Positions 1 through 10,605 of a DNA stretch of 64,000 nucleotides are shown here, piece after piece. A program made the position numbers and the translations under genes. The stretch is taken from positions 5,556,501 to 5,620,500 of the forward strand of contig CATIUR010000002.1 of the NCBI GenBank assembly GCA_949592205.1, given 5' to 3'. The DNA is from Helichrysum umbraculigerum (taxonomy: Eukaryota > Streptophyta > Magnoliopsida > Asterales > Asteraceae). The notes beneath the pieces were generated by a model. It worked only from the letters and a program-made list of their open reading frames with translations, was not told the origin of the DNA and searched no databases. Numbering within the stretch: the stretch's first letter is position 1; every line of letters begins with the position of its first letter.

Positions 1-510
1 TAGCAACGGGTTTCCTGCAAGGTTGAAAAAGTCGGAAGTTGGGGGCGAGTTGGTCGGGACCTCCGAAGGACTAGTCGGGAACTAGTCGGATTTGACTTTT
101 GTTGACTTTTTATACATTTAAATAATAAATATTAAAATTATGTGTAAATATAGATATATTTTAAAGATAAAGGGTTAAAATGTAACTTTTTTGTACTTTT
201 TCTTGAAAACTACTTCTCTCTCTTTTCTTCCATATGTAAATCTGGTACCTCTTAAAACTTGTCCCAACGCGCTTCATCGGTTTTCGTCGGTGTGTAACCG
301 ACGAACCGATGCCGATGGCACGGCTCCATCGGTTTGGCTCGTCGGATAACCGAAGGGGCTACGGATTGGAGTGGGGCCCATTTGCTTTTTTTTCTTCTTT
401 TTTTTGTTTAAACATTAACATAAAAAAAAAATAAAAAATTCCCCAACGGTCAAAAGATCCGTTTGGGGCTTTTTTTGAATTTTTTTTTTTTTTTTAAAAC
501 AATTTTTCAC

Positions 511-520
511 CTATAAATAT
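511..520 (+). promoter_or_regulatory. TATA box of the Harbinger transposase
   Basis: CTATAAATAT lies 96 bp before the ATG at 616 and is followed by an A/C-rich leader with repeated CATACAA and CTCTTTTCAAC words, a normal layout for a plant core promoter and 5' UTR. Confidence 0.55.
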
Positions 521-615
521 ATACCACCAATATCATACAATTCACACACTCTTTTCAACCTCTCATACAACTCACACAATCTTTTCAACATTTTTATACA
601 ATCTCAAAAATTAAA

Positions 616-1867
616 ATGTCTTCCGATTCCGATCTTGAAGATTTACAGGCACTCAACGACATTTTCGATCCCGAATGGGCGATTAATGTTATCAACGCCA
701 TATCTTCCGAAGAGGAAGAAGAAGAAGAAGTAATTCCGATCCCGAGAGCTCCCCGTCGATACTTTCCAAGAGATCGCCAAGCAACGGGCCAACGTTTATT
801 TCAAGATTACTTTGCCGACAACCCAACATTTCCGGCGGATGTATTTCGCCGTGGTTTTCGGATGAGTAAGCCATTATTTATCCGTATATGTCAAAATATT
901 TTATCTTATTCTCAAAATCCGTTACCAGATTACTTTGCATATTTTCATCAACGTATGGACGCACTCGGCGTACCCGGTTTTAATGTTTTCCAAAAGTGCA
1001 CTTCCGCCGTACGCCAACTAGCATATGGTTGTGCCGCGGATGCGTTTGATGAATATTTGCATATGGGTGAACAAACATCATACGAGTCTTTGGATAATTT
1101 TTGTAAATGTGTATTTCATTTGTACTCTACTGTGTATTTGAGAAAACCAACACTTCAAGATGTGCAACGTTTACATCAACGTCATTCCGAGTTGCATGGT
1201 TTTCCGGGTATGCTCGAAAGCATCGATTGTATGCATTGGCCTAGGAGAAATTGTCCAGTAGCATGGCAAGATCAATACACAAGAGGAGATCAAGGTCATC
1301 CTACAATCATGCTCGAAGCAGTTCCGTCTTATGATTTGTGGATTTGGCACGCTTTCTTTGGTCCAGCGGGCTTGAGCAACGACCTGAATGTTCTTAATCA
1401 ATCGGATTTGTTCTCTGATTTGCTACAAGACAGAGCTCCCCAAGTTAACTTTACGATTTCCGGACAACATTTCACAAAGGGGTATTATCTGGGGGATGGA
1501 ATTTATCCGGAATGGGCGACAATTGTTAAGTCGTTCAGGCATCCACTAACTGAAGCCGAGGCTCGCTTCAAGAGATATCAAGAATCTGCAAGGAAAGATG
1601 TGGAACGAGCATTTGGTGTGCTTCAAGGCCGTTAGCACTAACAAAATAAAAAGAATCAAGTATGCTTGTGTGATTCTACACAACATGATAACGGAGGACA
1701 ACGAACGAAATATGTGTCAACTTGAAGAAGATTATGCCTCTGAGCCGTCGAATAGACCAAATCGTTCGTGGGAAGAAAGAGTTGAAGCTTCATTGCGTAT
1801 GGACAAGGAATTACGGGATCGGGTTGTTCATCATCGACTTCGCAATGCTCTAATCCAACACATTTAG
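616..1867 (+). pseudogene. PIF/Harbinger (ALP1/HARBI1-like) transposase, frameshifted
   Basis: DDE-superfamily nuclease that would cut and join Harbinger ends. The ATG at 616 opens 339 codons: an acidic N-terminus (EEEEEEE near residue 37), then the conserved core with LESIDCMHW (first catalytic D), GPAGLSNDLNVLNQS (second D) and RKDVERAFGVLQGR (catalytic E region, residues about 326-339). The frame then stops at 1635. The expected continuation reads in another frame from about 1637 (STNKIKRIKYACVILHNMI) to a stop at 1867. So a small deletion of roughly a dozen codons, not a multiple of three, lies just after the LQGR motif. All three acidic catalytic positions survive. This is probably a recently inactivated copy that might still be mobilised in trans. 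Confidence 0.85.
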
Positions 1868-1927
1868 CAACTTCCACCAAATTACCGTGTTCGTTAGTAA
1901 CGTAATTTTGTTATTTTTTATTTTTAT

Positions 1928-2077
1928 GAATTGTTGTAATTTTTATTTTTAAGAATTGTTGTAATTTTTATTTTTAAGAATTGTTATAATTTTTATTTTT
2001 AGGAATCGTTGTATTTTATATTTTTAGGAATTGTTGTAATTTTTATTTTTAGGAATTGTTGTATTTTATATTTTTAA
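1928..2077 (+). repeat. 25-bp minisatellite, 6 copies, in transposase 3' UTR
   Basis: Six consecutive 25-bp units of the type GAATTGTTGTAATTTTTATT plus TTTAA, with point differences between units, directly follow the transposase stop codon. Confidence 0.85.
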
Positions 2078-2873
2078 GGAATGTGTTTAATTTAAATTGT
2101 TTTGTTTTATTTAAATAATTGTGTTTTGGTTGATTAAATAATGGTCAGTGGGTCCCAGAAAATGAAGTGATGGAATGGGGATGGGAGGAGTCAGTCAGTT
2201 TCAGTCAGTTTTCTGAAAAAGCTGATGTGGCGCTGACGTGGCTCTGTCAGTTTCTGTCACTTTGCCTTTGGGTTGGGAGGAGTCTTATTCTTCTACATCA
2301 CCTTCTTCTTCATCTTTCATTTTCGTCATCTTCATCACATCTTTATCCATTCTCTCACTTATTTATCTATTTTCTTTCATATTTACAACAAAAAACAAAG
2401 GAGAAACACATTCAAGCCATAAACCGAACGTTTCTGACTTGTTGACTACCGTTTATCGGCGTTGACCGACCCAATTGACCGACTTGACCCTGGTCGAGTC
2501 GTCACCTTCGCCTGAGCCGACTAATCGGCGACTAGTCGGCTTGGTCGGCCAACTTTTACAACCATGGTTTCCTGTACCCTTGTGTGGAAGTACTCGTGTT
2601 TAACTGTTTGGAGCTCCACTTTTCTGTCCATCAGTATTCTGGGCTGTTTTGGACAAGCTAGTAGAAGTATTGCCTCCCGAATTATTACTCTTTTGGTAAG
2701 AATTTTTATTCGAGTCCTGTGACAATCCTCCAATTAGGGTACTAATCTTTAACTAAGTACATGCATTACCTAGAGTAATTCCCTGAATTAGTGAATTCAA
2801 AACAATCTTTATGTGATAAGTTTTGTGAAACTTACTAATTGAATACGTGACTATTTGGTAAATCGTAGATTAC

Positions 2874-2878
<5 letters not shown>

Positions 2879-2910
<32 letters not shown>
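2879..2910. repeat. (TA)16 microsatellite
   Basis: Uninterrupted TA dinucleotides inside AT-rich LTR-like DNA. Confidence 0.95.
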
Positions 2911-2913
<3 letters not shown>

Positions 2914-2919
2914 TTTACG

Positions 2920-5565
2920 TACTAAATGAATGCGTCAAAACTCGACAAACTAAATACAATAAAGTTGGTGATACAAAAATAATTAATAATTCAAAAAAAT
3001 TATTAATTACGATTATTATTATACTTATATTATTGAAATAATATAATATATTATACGTTTTATATTAAACGTACCGAGCGCAATTCAAAAGTCCAAAATG
3101 AATTTCGAGATACTTTTGAATAAATTTTATTGGAAACTATTATAGAAAATAGTTGGAACAAAATTTGTCGGGAACCTTTAGACGACTATTTTTGAACGCG
3201 TTATACACGAACAGAAACAATATTAAAACGTGCCTAAAGGTCGAAAACAATAAAAGTATTATTTTGCTCGTTCCTGTTTTAATGTTTGGAACATTACCTC
3301 AAAATATAATTTCAAAATTCAACCGAAATTTGGCACGCAATTTAACTGTACATTACCACTACTGTAAATAATTTTAATAATTATTTTGATAAAGTATTTC
3401 ATTTTTATAGTTATCAATTACTAAGTTTAAAGTAAAATTTAAACTAACAAATAATTGATTGGTACACGGGGTATCACTAATTATAGCCGTACCCGAAACT
3501 AACGGGTTAAAAACACAAGCTAATACCCAAAAATAAAGATCTAGTCGACACATTGGTGCACCACCTTACTTCCTTTGACAACATATCACTGAGACAATTT
3601 TTTTTATATATACTCCATTACTTAATATATGTGACACACAAGCCTCAATTATTTATCACCAACCAACTAAACTTTATACAAATACCTTAACGTAACAAAT
3701 AGTCCGAGTACTTATATAAAGTATATTTATTTGCGTCTAGGTATTTGAGGGACGCATCTGGACTACTATATTACTAGCAATTATTCGCTGGAGACTTGCT
3801 ACCAGTGAGTTCACAGCCCCTATTTTCTACTTGTTTTAAATGCGTTTAAAACCAGGGGTGGAAAATATAGAACTATGTGATATAACATGTTACTTGATTT
3901 ATATAATTGCTCTGCATGTTATTATATACAACTGATTAACATGAGTGCTTTCATGCCATTGAACTGTTCATATGAATTGTTTTTCATATCGTTAAACTTG
4001 AAATGTTTATGTGAATTGTTTTCATATCGTTAAACTTGAACTATTTCTATGAAAACATTTTCATAACTATTTTGGGAATTAAGACAAAACAAATCTTGGT
4101 ACGAACCTAGGTTTACGTGAGGTAGTTGTAGTGCACATAAGTTCCAGTGCTTGCAACCTATAACCATTAGCTAGGTGACTCTAGCAACTGAGTATACAGA
4201 TAGTACTATCGATTTGACAACCCTCCCAGGATATAACTCGTTGGTCATTCCAACCACACGACGGCAGTCGTAACGAGGAGTGTATACTTACCGTGTTACT
4301 GAGGCAACAACAAAACAACTAGTCGTGGTTTGGTTATAGTACTAGGTGTCGTACTTTAACTCTAAAGGTTTAGCTCACCTTAGAGGGATCGTAGTCTATA
4401 TTCCCACTAAACAACAAAACAACTACAACTTGATTTGGAAAGGGTATTTCCTGTGCATACTTGATTTGGAAGGGGTACTTCCTGTGATACACGACTTCTT
4501 TTAGGAAATGTTTACTTAATTGTTAAACCTGTATTTCCTACAAACTATTTATTAGGAAATGTTTACTTAATTGTTAAACCTGTATTTCCTACAAACTATT
4601 TATTAGGAAATATTTACTTGAATGTTAAACCTGTATTTCCTACAAATTATTTAAATGGAGATGTTTTCCTTGATTGGATAAACTAGTGTTTCTAAACGCA
4701 TAACTATTTTTAGAAATGTTTACCTTGATTGGTTAAACTAGTTGGATAAACTAGTGTTTCTAAAACATATTTATTTTAGAAATGTTGTTCCTTAGTTGGA
4801 TAAACTTGAATTTCTTACAAACTACATAATATGAAATGTTTATCATATTTGAATAGACATGTTTTCCTACTTAACGATCAGATTGTATTACACATGATTA
4901 TTGAACTAGTAGTTTGGAAATGGTATTTTCCTGAGATTACTTATTTGAAGCTATACGACAGATAGGAAATGTTTACTTTGATTATTTAAACCCTTGTTTC
5001 CTGCAACTACTTATTAGGAAATATTTTGATTAAATTTGTGTTTCCTACGCAACTGTTTACTTGTAGTAAGAATGAAATTCTTACATTTAATAGGAAATGT
5101 TTCTTTAATTTAGAATACTTGTGATTCCTACTATACATATAAACATTATGTTTGTGTACATGAATGATTTATACAAAACTTGATTTAACTACGTATATGC
5201 AAACCTGTGAATTCACTCAACATTCAATGTTGATGTTTTACTATGTTTTTCAGGGAATTAGGACTCAGGTATTGATGCATGCATAATGGACGTAAGTTAC
5301 CCACGACGAATTAGGATGCCACTTTTGGGACAAAATGTATTCTACAATACTATTATTTCTACGACTCGACAAGTCGTAGTTTTTGTAATCACTTTTATAC
5401 TAATGGCATCTTAATTACTGTTATGCAATGATCATAAGCTCTGATACGATGAATGCACACTGTTAACGTCAGCACCCCCACTGTTTATTCATAATGCTTC
5501 CGCTAATAACTAAAGCTTCCGCTAATCGCTAAATAAATGCGATTACCGATTTTGGGGGTGTGACA
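2920..5565 (-). mobile_element. Ty3-type LTR-like sequence, minus strand
   Basis: Read on the minus strand, a TGTCACACCCCC start at 5565 begins a sequence related to the plus-strand LTR at 62448 to the window end. Both share a GTATCAGAGCTTATGAT segment, an AAGATGCC segment, TAATTCCCTGAAAAACATAG and TTGAGTGAATTCACAGG, in the same order and spacing. The LTR begins directly inside the gag-like frame, so it interrupts it or marks an internal deletion. The far (low-coordinate) end was not located; 2920 is a guess based on where retroelement-like sequence gives way to the (TA) tract. 2580-2920 shows nothing recognisable. Confidence 0.55.
4503..4655. repeat. 51-bp tandem repeat, 3 good copies plus decayed ones
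   Basis: AGGAAATGTTTACTTAATTG starts units at 4503, 4554 and 4605, each ending in TGTATTTCCTAC. GGAAAT and ATTTCC within one unit can pair into a hairpin. More diverged units of the same GGAAAT...ATTTCC form continue to about 5110. Confidence 0.8.
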
Positions 5566-6383
5566 AGTCCGTTGTGTTTCGGTATGAGAAGCTCTTTTTC
5601 CGTTGTTTAGTGGCTTTTTTCTCGACTTTCAGTGCAAGTCGGATGGCTTCATCAACTGTCCATGTTGTTTGAAGAGACACAATCTCTCGAATTTCAAATC
5701 GTAGTCCATTATTGAAACGATCCACTTGTTGAGAATCAGATGCATTCAAACTATTGAGAGATGCCAGTCTTAAAAATTCGTTGGAGCATTCAGTTATTTC
5801 AGTCACACTTCGAGAATAGTGTTTGCCATTTTGATACAAGGCATAAAGTGTCTGTTCATAATCAACGGGAAGAAAACGGGCATGCATTAATCGTTTCATA
5901 TTTCGCCAAGTTCTAACCGGTTGTTTTCTTTGGCGACGACGACCCGTTTGAAAATTGTCCCACCATGATAAAGCAGCACCTTTGAGCTTGTAGGCGACAT
6001 ACTTGACTTGAGTCTCTTCGCGAATATCCATAAGCTCAAAATACTTTTAAGTTTCCGAAATCCAATCAAGAAAACTTTCGATGTCTAGTGATCCAGAGAA
6101 AGTTAGGATGTCGCCTCTAATTTTAGGCAATCGATCCCCTTGTGGATTCTGGTTAACCACTGCCACCAATTCCTCTTCACTTGATGAAGAGTCATCGAGA
6201 TTAGCGTCAGCGGCGGGACGATGTCGGTTTTGTGGTGGTCTTTCTCGGTTTCTTGGTTGAACAGTCAAATTGGTAATGGCCTCAAGAACTCGGTCATTAT
6301 GCTCCGCTTGTGTTGCGCCTGTTGTTGCAATTGTTGTTGAATAGCTTGTAGGGCTTCGAGTAGGGCAGTGTTTCGGCCATGGT
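5566..6383 (-). pseudogene. Ty3/gypsy gag fragment
   Basis: Minus-strand Retrotrans_gag domain. A start-like MAETLP lies near 6383, then a glutamine-rich stretch, PRNRERPPQNRHRP, and GDILTFSGSLDIESFLDW. A stop follows, then after a frame change the core VKYVAYKLKGAALSWWDNF, the usual 'A..WW' gag signature, followed by TWRNMKRLMHARFLP. At least two frameshifts and one stop interrupt it. The C-terminal zinc knuckle, protease and pol are absent: the frame runs straight into the LTR beginning at 5565. Capsid-type protein of a dead element. Confidence 0.8.
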
Positions 6384-6471
6384 ATGATACTTTTATTTAA
6401 GACAATGCCATCTCCAAGCTCTTAATCGTTCAAAGTGCATATAGGATTACTGAATTTGTTTTAAGGTGCAG

Positions 6472-9410
6472 GAATTCAAAGGCGTATGAGCTGGCAAAGG
6501 ATTTCAGCTCAAAGTTTACTCATATATCACCTGTGTGGTATGATCTAAAAAGGTACTCTTGGCTTACTTATGATTGTAAAATCTCATTTACGTAATGGTG
6601 TTCGGGTGTTCCTGCCTAATCCTCTCACTGATTTAACTAAACAAGTTTGGTAGTAATTCATGATTCAACCAATCAACCCGTGGTTTCATCATCTTGTTGA
6701 CTGTAGCAGTCTATTATTATTAAAATTGTAAATGTAAATGGGGATGATCAATAGCTTACAGCCTTACATCATGTTATACACTATTCATGCTGCTCTTGTG
6801 GCCTGCTATTGTAGCCAAGGGGATAATTTTGTTCTGAGATCTTAGAAGGAAGGGACATGCTTTGGTAAGCCAGCTCTTTTTTCTTCTTGTTTTATGCTTG
6901 TAAACTTGGGGTGATAAATTGTGTATTTATATTTTCTTTAAGTTCTAGGTCTTTTCAGTCAAATGGATTACGTCCTCGTGGAAGATAGCTTGAGAGCTAG
7001 ACACTCAAATTTAAGATCAGACAAGCATCAATGTATAATTATATTAACGCCAAAGAACGTGTGTAATTTGAAGCTATTCCTATGGATTTGCTCAAAAAGA
7101 AGAAGCAAAGGGCTAAAGTAATTGACCTTATAATAGCTGAATGCAAGTAAGTAATCTTTGCTGTTTCTTCTTTCCACCAGTTTCAGTTTTGAATAATTTT
7201 ATTTTGTAATCTTCAGGGCCTTTCTTCCTTAAGTTCACAAATTTTCAATTGCAAGATTAACAGAGGTGAGGGGGTTTGAGGAGGGTGGTTACATCTTTTA
7301 TGCGACAGATTAGATAAACTTGTTCCGAAAAACCAATCTTTACTAATTCCATTTCATTGTTTTTTTTGAAATAATCATGATGAAGGCATTTATACTACTA
7401 TTTGCACTGTAGTAGAATTCAATAACCTAGTGATTCCGTTTATAGGATCCTTACTTCAAGAAATCCTTATAGTGGTTTCTTCAAGCTCTCCCTTGTGGTA
7501 AAAGGCTTACCTCAAACGGAATAGCTTTTATCTCTCCCTCTCCCCAATCTAGGATAAATTGGTACTTACTTTTTATGGTTCTTATGAGTGCACGGGGAGA
7601 TGGATTTTGACGGCATTGTACTAGAATCTCGGTCAAGATGGCCGGCTGCATATAGTTTCCTGAATGATCCACACATGCGGAACCTGGTAAAGGTTTAGGT
7701 GAATTCGTATTAACTGGTACCAGTTTAGATGATGTTACAAGAATGCTTCTTTTGTATACAAAACCTGGCTCTGCAGTTCATTAAGAAGTTGGGACAAACC
7801 ATGCATTCTATGCTTGTAGATAGGGAGGATAACAAGCAGAGTCTGCAATTAGTATATGTTATTGGTCCACAACGTTCTGATAGACTCCAGGATTATGATT
7901 TTAGGCCTCGAGATTTGCAAAGTTTGGGTGATTCTGTGGATGGTTACTCCCTTATGACTTATGACTTCTCAAATCCTCACCAGTACGGGTCCCAATGCAC
8001 CACTCAAGTGGGTGCACTCTGTTATGCAGCTGCTCCTTGGTACCCACACAGATGGCTCTCGGAACTTGTCTTAAAAAATATTTTTAGGCATCAACTTTAA
8101 TGGAAATGATTTTGTTCTTCAAGGAGGTAGGTAGGATTTCATTACTTTCTACTTGATTTTTTTTTTATTTTTTATTATTGATCTGATCAATTGCTCTTAG
8201 TTTGGTGACACAAATGCTGATGAAAATGACGAGGTTTTGAAAATTAGTTCTTTTTAATCATTCTTAAGTTGATAATGTGACATAACATAACTGTTCTCAA
8301 AGCCTTACGATAGTAGGGTAAATCGTTGTATCGGTGTTATTGGGAGCTGATCCTCCCACACTTCTTTTTACTTCATAAACACCATTTATTAGAAACTTCC
8401 TATTCTACCCTTCCCTAAATAATATTTCTAACTCAAAATCCACCCACCAAAACCATCTCCATACCACCGTCAATAGGTCAGCGGCCACCATCGCCTTTCA
8501 CACGAATGAATCCAACATAAATCAATAATTACTAGCATTTGTTTTGCAATTTTATATATTTATCCGTATAAAAAAGAAAGAAACCGCAATAATTAACTCT
8601 TCAACCCAGATTTGTCCACTTGCATTTGGGTTCTTAAACCCAGATTCGTTGAAAATTAAATTTTAATCCCATATATTGATTCATCCGTAATGGTGAAGAA
8701 TGATGTGGTATGTACACCAGATCCGAAGCGTAGGGGCGATGAAATTCGCAGATGGTGGTTCAGTTACGTAGCCGGACATGGTGCCGGTTGCGGGAATAAT
8801 CATCTATTAACTCAAATGGAACCGAACACTCTTGATTTGAAAACGATAAATATTTTTTACTAGGGGGTTGAACAGTGAAGAACAGTAGGGGCAGAGAAAT
8901 AAGGGTTGTGGTCTTTAATTTTGCTGATTATGGTGAAAAAGCGGTGATGGTACCCGGAGAATACTTACCGGAATATTTATCGGAATATTGAGAGAAAAAG
9001 GGAAGAGAGATAAGTAAGTTTATTTATGTTTTCATTGTTTATTTTTCAAATATAAGGGTAAAATGGTAAGTTTACAATAAATAGTGTATATGAACTAAAA
9101 GGGGGTGTGTTAGGATCACCTCCCGGTGTGATTTGCTGCAGGCGTTGGTGTTGGGGCTATTCTTGGAAGAGATTATCTTTCCTTGTTGGAGAAGCATAAG
9201 CCTCAATTGCAATGGGATAATAGAAGTGCAGAGCATTTCTTCCTGTACTCAGATGAAATCATGAAAATCAACACTTGAAGCATGTCGTGTTCTACCCACC
9301 CCATTTGTCGATTGCAATGTGACTGTATGAAGCTTGCTCATGGGGTGCCGGGACTGCCGGCATTTCCATTATTGAAAATCGGGCAAGGTTTAGATCATTT
9401 TGGTTGATCC
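6472..9410 (+). pseudogene. GH18 chitinase-domain-containing 1 (CHID1)-type pseudogene
   Basis: Remnant exons of a plant CHID1-like protein, a GH18-fold protein whose relatives are lysosomal or secreted. Recognisable pieces in order: 6472-6552 (YELAKDFSSKFTHISPVWYD), about 7045-7147 (EAIPMDLLKKKKQRAK), 7597-7690 (DFDGIVLES, retaining the family's D..D..E-like acidic site), 7745-8000 (LQFIKKLGQTMHSM, VIGPQRSDRLQDYDFRPRDL, DGYSLMTYDFSNPHQ), 8045-8133 (FNGNDFVLQGG), 9138-9270 (GRDYLSLLEKHKPQLQWD, SAEHFFLYSD) and 9280-9410 (HVVFYP, LYEACSWGAG). Stops and frameshifts occur in several exons, the 5' exons are missing before the gag fragment, and a 783-bp Mutator-like element sits between two exons. 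Splice signals are partly preserved, so this is a decayed gene and not a processed copy. Confidence 0.85.
8342..9124. mobile_element. Mutator-like non-autonomous element (783 bp) with 9-bp TSD
   Basis: Ends GGGAGCTGATCCTCCCACAC (8342) and the inverted GTGTGTTAGGATCACCTCCC (to 9124) start imperfect terminal inverted repeats of about 70 bp that both end near AAGGGTA. Flanks 8333-8341 (GGTGTTATT) and 9125-9133 (GGTGTGATT) are a 9-bp target duplication with one mismatch, the hallmark of Mutator-superfamily insertion. The interior (about 8690-8850) is less AT-rich and might be captured sequence, but no long frame is present. It splits the CHID1-type pseudogene. Confidence 0.85.
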
Positions 9411-10605
9411 TCTGGAACTCAGATTTATGTACTTTGAAGTATAGATGCCAATCTTGTTGAATTTCATCATATTTACGATCTTTTATTTAGATTCGTTTAT
9501 AGTGGTATTCTAATTCAATCGTTTTATAAAATCTAAAAATTCAAATAAACAGGTTTATTTGTATGTTAAAAACAATGTTTTTACATGTTTATTGCCTATC
9601 TAGCTTACTAGACGATGATTTATTTTTCCCTTTATCTTTTCTATACTTGTGACATTTTTATGAAAAGTTTAACCAAACACATTTGAATCTATAGTTAATA
9701 AAAACGATTCAAATTATACATTTAGATTATTATGTGTTTACTTTTAACGAGACTGTCCAACGAACGCATATTACCTTGTAAAAAATGAAAAGAAGTCACG
9801 GTAGTCCACGGTTGCCCGGTTCGTAGATCTAAAAAAAACCAAAATTTGTTAGCACTTTTTATTTATTTGTTTCTAATATATATTGTGTATTAAGTATTGA
9901 TTGATAGTTTTAATGAAATAACAATACCAAATGTTATTGTGAAATTTGTATAAAGTCGTTTTAGCCTCATAAATCATCATTTATATCACCGTTAAAAAAT
10001 TTAGACATAATTTCCCTCATTTTGGTAATACTGAAACGTCCACATTAAACGTTAATTATAGTACTATTGACTGATGAAACTGGCTCAAGTGGAATTCAAT
10101 TTACAGACTAATGGACTCTAGCTCAATTTTAGATGCTATCCATATTAATTTAACAGTGGTTCATCCTCTAATGAAACTATATACCATATAGTTTTAAACA
10201 GGCGTTTTACTGTTGCAATACCGAGCGGTACCAACTTAATCTCCGCAACGAAGCGCAGGGAGCCACAACATTATTAACATTTATAATAAATCTAAGAAAT
10301 TAAATATAATAAATAAAGCTTTAATATCATTAGTCGTCAAGCCCATGGACCCTATGAAACAAAGGGCCAATAGAGTTTTAATATTAGTGTGTACAGAAAC
10401 TTTCATCTAGCCATCATTGATCATTGATCATACATATAATAATAAAATCATCATAATAATTACATAATAATTATATGAAACAAAGGGCAACATGCTGTGC
10501 CATAATTAAGCCCCAAATGGCAGCTTCCAGGCAGCGTTCAGATTAAAAGAGCAACCATTCCAGTCGATTCCCAAGTGATCACTCAATAATCAAGAAAAGG
10601 TAAGA
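9411..10605. other. Intergenic, no gene seen
   Basis: AT-rich spacer between the 3' remains of the CHID1-type pseudogene and the convergent minus-strand gene that ends at 10606. I see no exon-like or repeat structure beyond short AT tracts. Confidence 0.5.

Larger units (their letters stand above)
1..2580. mobile_element. PIF/Harbinger region bordered by inverted GTCGG-rich arms
   Basis: The left edge (about 1-120) and the stretch at about 2470-2580 carry related sequence in opposite orientation: CCTGCAAGGTTGAAAAAGT on the left resembles the reverse complement of the right arm, and both are rich in ACTAGTCGG/GTTGGTCGG words. The transposase gene lies between them. The subterminal stretch 2220-2260 (GATGTGGCGCTGACGTGG) is of the kind often seen beside ALP1-like genes. 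Exact terminal repeats and a TTA/TWA target duplication were not found, so the arms may belong to a second element into which the Harbinger copy inserted. Confidence 0.4.
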
